This document shows, piece by piece, positions 5,210 through 9,730 of a stretch of DNA of 9,730 bases. The stretch's first letter is position 1. Each line of letters opens with the position of its first letter. The DNA comes from Chitinophagaceae bacterium (GTDB lineage: Bacteria > Bacteroidota > Bacteroidia > Chitinophagales > Chitinophagaceae): positions 1 to 9,730 of the forward strand of contig JADYYU010000230.1 of assembly GCA_020853515.1 (NCBI GenBank), written 5' to 3'. Both the position numbers and the translations under genes were made by a program. The notes under the pieces are model-generated. The model saw only the letters and a list, made by a program, of their open reading frames with translations. It had not been told where the DNA came from and searched no databases.

Positions 5210-7477
5210 TTATGAAACGATACTTAATTTCGCGTAATTCAGCATGATCTTTTTTTGCCCGATCGGTGCATCAAAATTGATGGTGGCAATGCGGTTATTC
5301 ATAGGGCCTTCGAGTGTAATGATTTTGCCAAAACCAAAGCGCTGATGTTCTACACGCATGCCTTCATTTAACTTAGCCGGATCATCGGCTTTAAAATTTA
5401 CGGTAGCTGTATGCGTGGCCGTTTGCGTATGGTTCACTACTTTCTTCTGCTGTATCGCATTTTCATTTCCAAAGAGCCCTTTGGCTTTCGGTGTATTAAA
5501 GCGAGGCTTGGCACCCTGACTATTATCAATCATCTCTGCAGGCAGTTCATCGATAAACCTGCTCGGATCGTTTTGCACCAGCGACCCAAAACGATAGCGA
5601 TTGTTGGCATAGCTGATCCAGAGCTTTTCTTTAGCCCGGGTAATGGCCACATAAAACAATCGTCTTTCTTCTTCCAGATCTTCACGGTCGTACATGCTCA
5701 TCATACTGGGAAAAATCGTTTCTTCGACACCCACCAGAAAAATATTTGGAAACTCCAGACCTTTGGAAGCATGAATGGTCATCAGCTTCACGGTATTCTG
5801 ATCCGGATCATTTTCATTATCGGTATCTGTCAGCAAGGTGATCTGCTGCAAATACGAACCCAGATTCCGCTCTACCAGCTCACCGTCCTCAGTGGGCGTT
5901 TCGGTGTACTCTTTGATCGAGTTGAGCAATTCCTGCAGATTCTCGTACCGGGCCAGTCCTTCCACCGTTTTATCGGCATAAAGTTCCTTCACCAAACCAC
6001 TCAGCTTGCCAATTTCCTCAGCCAGTTCGTAGGCATTCTTTTTGTCAAGCAGCCCCTGAAAATGCCGGATCATCATCACAAAATTTTGCAGGGCAGTTAA
6101 GGTAGCCCCTTTAAAGCCCATCGCTTCCAGTTGATTCAGCGCCTGCCAGTAGGTGATATTATTTTCCTGCGCAAAAACAGATATTTTATTCAGTGTTGTA
6201 TTCCCGATTCCGCGTACAGGGTAATTAATAATTCTTTTGATGGCTTCTTCGTCCTGCGGATTAGCCACACAACGCAGATAACAGATAAAATCTTTGACTT
6301 CCTTGCGCTGATAAAACGACAAACCGCCGTAAATTTTATAGGCTATATTTCCTCTTCGCAACGACTCTTCAAATGCACGGCTTTGCGCATTGGTGCGGTA
6401 CAAAATGGCGATATCATTATTTTGCTGATGGTTTCTGATTTTGAGCTCAGTGATGGCGTCTGCCACAAATTTACCCTCGTCATTATCGGTAAACGAACAC
6501 ACCAGCCGTATTTTATCTCCACTCTCCTTTTCTGTCCACAAATTCTTCTTGATCTGGTTTTCATTCTTCGATATGATCTTATTGGCTGCATCCAGTATAT
6601 TGCGCGTACTGCGATAATTTTGTTCGAGCTTAATCACTTTCACATCTTCATAATCCTTCTGAAACTGAAAAATATTCTCCATACTGGCTCCGCGGAAAGA
6701 ATAGATACTTTGGGCATCGTCACCTACTACACAAATATTTTCGTGCATGGCACCCAGTAGTTTTACAATATGATATTGCGCCAGATTGGTATCCTGATAC
6801 TCATCGATCATAACGTACCGGAATTTCATCTGATACTTACTCAGCGCTTCCGGAAAATTCGATAGTAAAATATACATATTCACCAGCAGATCATCAAAAT
6901 CCATGGCACCATTTTTAAAGCAACGTTTGCTGTAGGCTTCAAAGATTTGTCCGATCAGCGGGCGATTGCTGCGGGCGTCTTCCTGTTGTATGTCCGAATC
7001 CTGCTGGTACTGCACATAGGTGTACAAACTGTTTTTGGCACTTGAAATTCGGTTGTAAATAACAGACGCCTTATAGGTTTTATCGTCCAGATTTTTCTCC
7101 TTTACGATCGTTTTGATCACGCTTTTAGCATCATCGGTGTCATAAATAGTAAAATTACTGGGATAACCAAGCCGCTCAGCCTCCACTCTTAATATACGTG
7201 AAAAAACGGAGTGAAACGTGCCGATATACAGGTTACGGGCTTCACTGTTGCCCAGCATATGCTCGATACGCTCCTTCATTTCCTTGGCCGCCTTATTGGT
7301 AAATGTCAATGCGAGAATTCTGAAAGAATCGACACCCAGATGAATCAGATGAGCGATACGACTCGTTAGCACTTTGGTTTTACCGGAACCCGCACCGGCT
7401 ACAATCATCAACGGACCTTCGGTATGTAGCACTGCTTCCCGTTGGTTTTCATTCAGCGATTTCAAATATTCCTGCAT
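5210..7477 (-). CDS. pcrA: ATP-dependent 3'-5' DNA helicase, UvrD/PcrA family (SF1A)
   Basis: A 755-residue helicase that unwinds DNA in excision and mismatch repair, resolves conflicts with transcription and displaces RecA. All SF1A motifs are present: the Q-motif LNENQREAV, Walker A VAGAGSGKTK (Lys33), motif Ia ALTFTNKAAKEM, motif II IDEYQDTN (Asp225-Glu226), motif III VVGDDAQSIYSFRGA (250-264), motif IV EQNYRST (285-291), motif V VKLMTIHASKGLEFPNIF (563-580) and motif VI EERRLFYVAITRAKEK (603-618, finger Arg614). A low-complexity linker with QTATHTAT around 684-692 leads to a Tudor-like domain (about 704-752, MRVEHQRFGFGKI), which in PcrA/UvrD contacts RNA polymerase. Length and order are those of PcrA and UvrD; the two names cannot be separated by sequence reading alone. 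A TACATTTG promoter motif ends five bases before the ATG. recX follows 17 bases behind it. Confidence 0.96.
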   Translation of the reverse strand: MQEYLKSLNENQREAVLHTEGPLMIVAGAGSGKTKVLTSRIAHLIHLGVDSFRILALTFTNKAAKEMKERIEHMLGNSEARNLYIGTFHSVFSRILRVEAERLGYPSNFTIYDTDDAKSVIKTIVKEKNLDDKTYKASVIYNRISSAKNSLYTYVQYQQDSDIQQEDARSNRPLIGQIFEAYSKRCFKNGAMDFDDLLVNMYILLSNFPEALSKYQMKFRYVMIDEYQDTNLAQYHIVKLLGAMHENICVVGDDAQSIYSFRGASMENIFQFQKDYEDVKVIKLEQNYRSTRNILDAANKIISKNENQIKKNLWTEKESGDKIRLVCSFTDNDEGKFVADAITELKIRNHQQNNDIAILYRTNAQSRAFEESLRRGNIAYKIYGGLSFYQRKEVKDFICYLRCVANPQDEEAIKRIINYPVRGIGNTTLNKISVFAQENNITYWQALNQLEAMGFKGATLTALQNFVMMIRHFQGLLDKKNAYELAEEIGKLSGLVKELYADKTVEGLARYENLQELLNSIKEYTETPTEDGELVERNLGSYLQQITLLTDTDNENDPDQNTVKLMTIHASKGLEFPNIFLVGVEETIFPSMMSMYDREDLEEERRLFYVAITRAKEKLWISYANNRYRFGSLVQNDPSRFIDELPAEMIDNSQGAKPRFNTPKAKGLFGNENAIQQKKVVNHTQTATHTATVNFKADDPAKLNEGMRVEHQRFGFGKIITLEGPMNNRIATINFDAPIGQKKIMLNYAKLSIVS

Positions 7478-7482
7478 AGGAG

Positions 7483-7512
7483 CAAATGTAAGATATTATG
7501 TCAATTTGAAAA
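7483..7512 (-). promoter_or_regulatory. Candidate promoter of the pcrA-recX unit
   Basis: On the minus strand TACATTTG (7490-7483) matches TAnnTTTG exactly and ends five bases (CTCCT) before the helicase ATG at 7477. TTTTC (7512-7508) lies 17 bases upstream in the -33 position, the same spacing as at the nitrilase gene. The implied start of transcription is at or beside the ATG, and no Shine-Dalgarno sequence is present. recX has no such motif of its own, which fits co-transcription from here. Confidence 0.55.
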
Positions 7513-7518
7513 TTTGAA
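7503..7518. repeat. AT-rich tandem repeat, two 8-base units
   Basis: AATTTGAA is repeated twice without spacer and continues as AATGG. It overlaps the -33 region of the pcrA promoter. Short strings of TTTGAAAAT-type units are, to my knowledge, common between genes in Bacteroidota. Here it may be a remnant of such a repeat or simple promoter AT-richness. Confidence 0.5.
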
Positions 7519-7539
7519 AATGGACACAATTTAAAAAAC

Positions 7540-7680
7540 ATGTATGCCGCTGTGGATGAAAATCATATCCGGTGCGGTACATGGGACCCGCTGCAAAAAA
7601 TCGAAAACGAAGCCAGCTTTTACGAGCGGCGATGCACATCCAAAAACCTTTTACAAGTCGGAACTAAGCTCAGGTCATGA
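7540..7680 (+). CDS. Doubtful 46-codon ORF in the gap upstream of pcrA
   Basis: An ATG-to-TGA frame of 46 codons fits entirely inside the 212-base gap between pcrA (starts 7477, minus) and the secreted-protein gene (ends 7690, minus). It reads in the opposite direction to both. The product is basic and soluble, with a middle segment WDPLQKIENEASFYERR and two cysteines (Cys12, Cys32). I recognise no family. There is no TAnnTTTG or ribosome site before it; AATTTAAAAAAC precedes the ATG. A second frame from 7544 is also open through this stretch but continues into the neighbouring gene, so open frames here have little weight. Apart from this, the gap holds only the pcrA promoter and the AT-rich repeat, and I see no T-tract terminator for the upstream gene. 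Confidence 0.2.
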   Translation: MYAAVDENHIRCGTWDPLQKIENEASFYERRCTSKNLLQVGTKLRS

Positions 7681-7689
7681 AGTTACAAA

Positions 7690-9730
7690 TTACCTCATCA
7701 ATGTTACATTCCCTTTAAAGGTCTTTTTGATATTGTTATCAAACTCAGCATCGATGATATATACGTAAACACCTACAAGCTGAGGCACACTATTATACTT
7801 TCCATCCCAGCCACGGCCGTCGATGCTAGTGGTGGTAAATATGTTTTCGCCCCAGCGATTGTAGATATTCATGGCAAAAGACTTGAGGCCACTGCTCAAT
7901 AATTCTCTTGGCAGAAAATAATCATTCAGACCATCTCCGTTGGGTGAAAATGAATTTGGAATATTGAGATAGCAATCTCTTTTAACCCAAATACTATCCG
8001 TGGTGCTGCACTCCCCATTATTGGCCCTCACCCAGTAATGACCGGGCTGTGTAACCGTAATGCCGTTTCCGGTTTCGCCTGTACTCCATTGGTATAAAGC
8101 ACCCGGATTATTCAGGTCGGTGAGTAAAATAGAACCAGTAACACCCGGGCAAATGGCTGTATCTGCACCCAGGCTGAGCCTTGGATAATCCTGCACAATG
8201 ACTGTTCTGGTTTGTACAGAGGGCGCACATTTTAAATAATTCACTGTCAGCGTCACATTATATGTTCCTCCCTGCTGCCAGGAATATTGCGGGTTATGCA
8301 CATTATTTACATGAGTACCATCATCCATATCATACTCAAACCATACCGCATGCGTAGCCATCGTATCGTGTATAAACACCGGATCGCCCACGCAGATATT
8401 ACTGTCAGAAATGGTAAAGTTGGCAAAGCCTGTCTTATCGACAAATATCTTCCAGGTGGCGGTGTCTGTGCAACCCAGGGTATCTGTAACCGTGAGGGTA
8501 ATAGTATAAGTACCCGAAGCCGTATAAGTATGCGGTTGAACAATTGCTCCCGGACTGATTATAGTTCCGTCGCCAAAATCATAGGTATGTACTACGAAGT
8601 TAGCCGGTATTGAGGTGCTTAGAGCAGTGATGATTTCGCCCAGACAAATCGTATCAGGTATACCACCAAGTTGAGCTTCCAGCGGATGATTGAGGTTGAC
8701 GACAGTCTGCACGGTATCAAAACAAAATCCGTTGCTGCCATAGCATGTAATGGTGTAAATACCCTGATTGATGTAATACATAAAAGCAGTATCGCCCGCC
8801 GAAGCACCGCCGTTACCAAAATTCCAGGCAAAAAGTGCATTCTGTGTAGTATCATTCAGCGAAACATGTACGGTATCATCATCACATCCCAATGTTACTT
8901 TGGTAATAAATGAAGCATCTACACTTGGAATTACTTTGATGGTTGTATAGGCCGTATCGCTGGGTATGCATGTATTGTTGTTATAGGCTACCAGCATTAC
9001 ATTAAAAGTACCCGCAGTGAGATAAGTGTGCGAAGGCGCGATCAGGTTAGATGAATCGCCGTCGCCGAAATACCATTTAAAACTCAACCCAAATTGCGAC
9101 TGATTTGTAAAATTAACCGTATAAGGGGCACAGCCTGAATCGTTGGGGCTGATCGTTAATCCGGCTACCACCCCAGAAAGTTCGAAATTAAATTTAAAAC
9201 TCGCCACATCCCAGCTCCCAGCCTGATTAGTGGGCGAATAACAACCCGGACTTTGGTACTGATTAGAACTGATGGTGCAAACTGAATGGTAAACAATCCC
9301 CTGCGGATCAAATCGGCTGGTACCCCCGTCTACATGATCGCCGGGCACACCCATATAAGTTGCATAAACCAGATTGGTAAAATCGCCCGTCAGCACGCTT
9401 AACCAAAAGCCCCCCTGAGCAGCCTGATAAGCGTTGGGTGTAATCGGCAAACCGAAATCGGCCTGAAATCCTGAAAAATAGACATTGCCGCAGTTGTCTT
9501 TCAGAAAAGCCGTAGGCACCAGACTTGAAGTCTGCCCGATCCGTGTCGACAGGGCCATAAAATCGAGAGCCGGCGATAGTTTTTGAATAAAAATGGTACT
9601 GTTGGCATTCGTATAGACGCCTGGCGAAACTGGAAATGAAGGCCCCTCTGTTTGTCCGCACACGTATATGGTATCATTCGGATCTACCTGCACTTTAAAG
9701 GCATGATCAAATTCGGGCGTACCGATGTAG
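7690..9730 (-). CDS. Large secreted SBBP/PKD-repeat protein with gliding-motility C-terminal (T9SS type B) domain, 5' partial
   Basis: The frame is open to the right edge, so the start lies outside; 679 codons are visible. The GTG at 9693 is internal, because reading on upstream gives YIGTPEFDHAFKV, the beginning of an SBBP beta-propeller repeat. Residues are counted here from that edge. The first 180 or so carry SBBP-like units (VDPNDTIYVCGQTEGPSFPV, CGNVYFSGF, FDPQGIVYHSV). About four PKD-type domains follow, with cores FKWYFGDGD (217-225), FAWNFGNGG, HTYDFGDGT and FEYDMDDGT and closing strands such as GTYTITLTVTD. An Ig-like segment (YQWSTGETGNGITV) precedes the C-terminal domain from about residue 588 (IPNSFSPNGDGLNDYF, MNIYNRWGENIF, GVYVYIIDAEF). 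That domain directs export by the type IX system and attachment or release at the cell surface. The role is probably adhesion or extracellular binding; no catalytic motif is visible. Many cysteines could form disulphides. Confidence 0.93.
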   Translation of the reverse strand, partial: YIGTPEFDHAFKVQVDPNDTIYVCGQTEGPSFPVSPGVYTNANSTIFIQKLSPALDFMALSTRIGQTSSLVPTAFLKDNCGNVYFSGFQADFGLPITPNAYQAAQGGFWLSVLTGDFTNLVYATYMGVPGDHVDGGTSRFDPQGIVYHSVCTISSNQYQSPGCYSPTNQAGSWDVASFKFNFELSGVVAGLTISPNDSGCAPYTVNFTNQSQFGLSFKWYFGDGDSSNLIAPSHTYLTAGTFNVMLVAYNNNTCIPSDTAYTTIKVIPSVDASFITKVTLGCDDDTVHVSLNDTTQNALFAWNFGNGGASAGDTAFMYYINQGIYTITCYGSNGFCFDTVQTVVNLNHPLEAQLGGIPDTICLGEIITALSTSIPANFVVHTYDFGDGTIISPGAIVQPHTYTASGTYTITLTVTDTLGCTDTATWKIFVDKTGFANFTISDSNICVGDPVFIHDTMATHAVWFEYDMDDGTHVNNVHNPQYSWQQGGTYNVTLTVNYLKCAPSVQTRTVIVQDYPRLSLGADTAICPGVTGSILLTDLNNPGALYQWSTGETGNGITVTQPGHYWVRANNGECSTTDSIWVKRDCYLNIPNSFSPNGDGLNDYFLPRELLSSGLKSFAMNIYNRWGENIFTTTSIDGRGWDGKYNSVPQLVGVYVYIIDAEFDNNIKKTFKGNVTLMR

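Noticed and set aside
5411..6760. Two plus-strand ORFs of 229 and 209 codons opposite pcrA
   Set aside because: They lie fully antisense to a helicase with every motif conserved; their translations resemble no family and lack start signals.
7544..7768. Plus-strand ORF of 74 codons across the gap and the end of the secreted-protein gene
   Set aside because: It overlaps the antisense of a conserved C-terminal sorting domain and has no promoter or recognisable domain.
8287..8913. Several plus- and minus-strand ORFs of 78-108 codons inside the secreted-protein gene
   Set aside because: All are out-of-frame or antisense readings of PKD-domain coding sequence without domain features.
9691..9693. 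Start codon of the secreted PKD protein at 9693
   Set aside because: The codon is GTG, and the frame continues upstream to the edge with SBBP-repeat sequence, so it is an internal valine.
1..9730. CRISPR array, tRNA/rRNA genes, insertion sequence or phage genes
   Set aside because: No regularly spaced repeats, cloverleaf-like sequences, transposase motifs or terminal inverted repeats were seen on either strand.

Overview
The window looks like an ordinary chromosomal stretch of a Bacteroidota bacterium, plausibly Chitinophagales or Sphingobacteriales. Three things point there. The last gene ends in a type IX secretion / gliding-motility C-terminal domain, which occurs only in this phylum. Gene starts lack Shine-Dalgarno sequences. 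Several starts are preceded by the Bacteroidota -7 promoter motif TAnnTTTG. The family-level placement is inference. There are no RNA genes, insertion sequences, CRISPR arrays or phage genes that I can see, and I found no clear new defence or mobile system.

Left part (1-3833, + strand). The tail of an unidentified gene is followed after one base by a secreted beta-mannosidase of glycoside hydrolase family 2. The enzyme keeps both catalytic glutamates but is unusually short: it lacks the middle immunoglobulin-like domain and everything after the catalytic barrel. Next come a secreted Sel1-repeat protein with Hcp-like cysteine spacing and a membrane acyltransferase of the OafA (acyltransferase 3) type.

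Middle part (3834-7477, - strand). Read in transcription order, this is a PcrA/UvrD-type DNA helicase, RecX 17 bases behind it, and then an omega-amidase-type nitrilase after a 111-base gap that holds a hairpin and a probable promoter of its own. PcrA and RecX both restrain RecA in other bacteria, so their pairing makes functional sense. The nitrilase and the acyltransferase converge with no spacer: their stop codons together form TGATCA.

Right part (7478-9730). A 212-base gap holds the helicase promoter, a short AT-rich tandem repeat and a doubtful 46-codon ORF. It is followed by the 3' two kilobases of a large minus-strand gene for a secreted SBBP-propeller / PKD-repeat protein with the gliding-motility C-terminal sorting domain. 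That gene runs off the right edge of the window.

The most useful observations are the compact beta-mannosidase, the pcrA-recX pair, and the repeated placement of TAnnTTTG only 4-5 bases before start codons, which implies leaderless or nearly leaderless transcripts.
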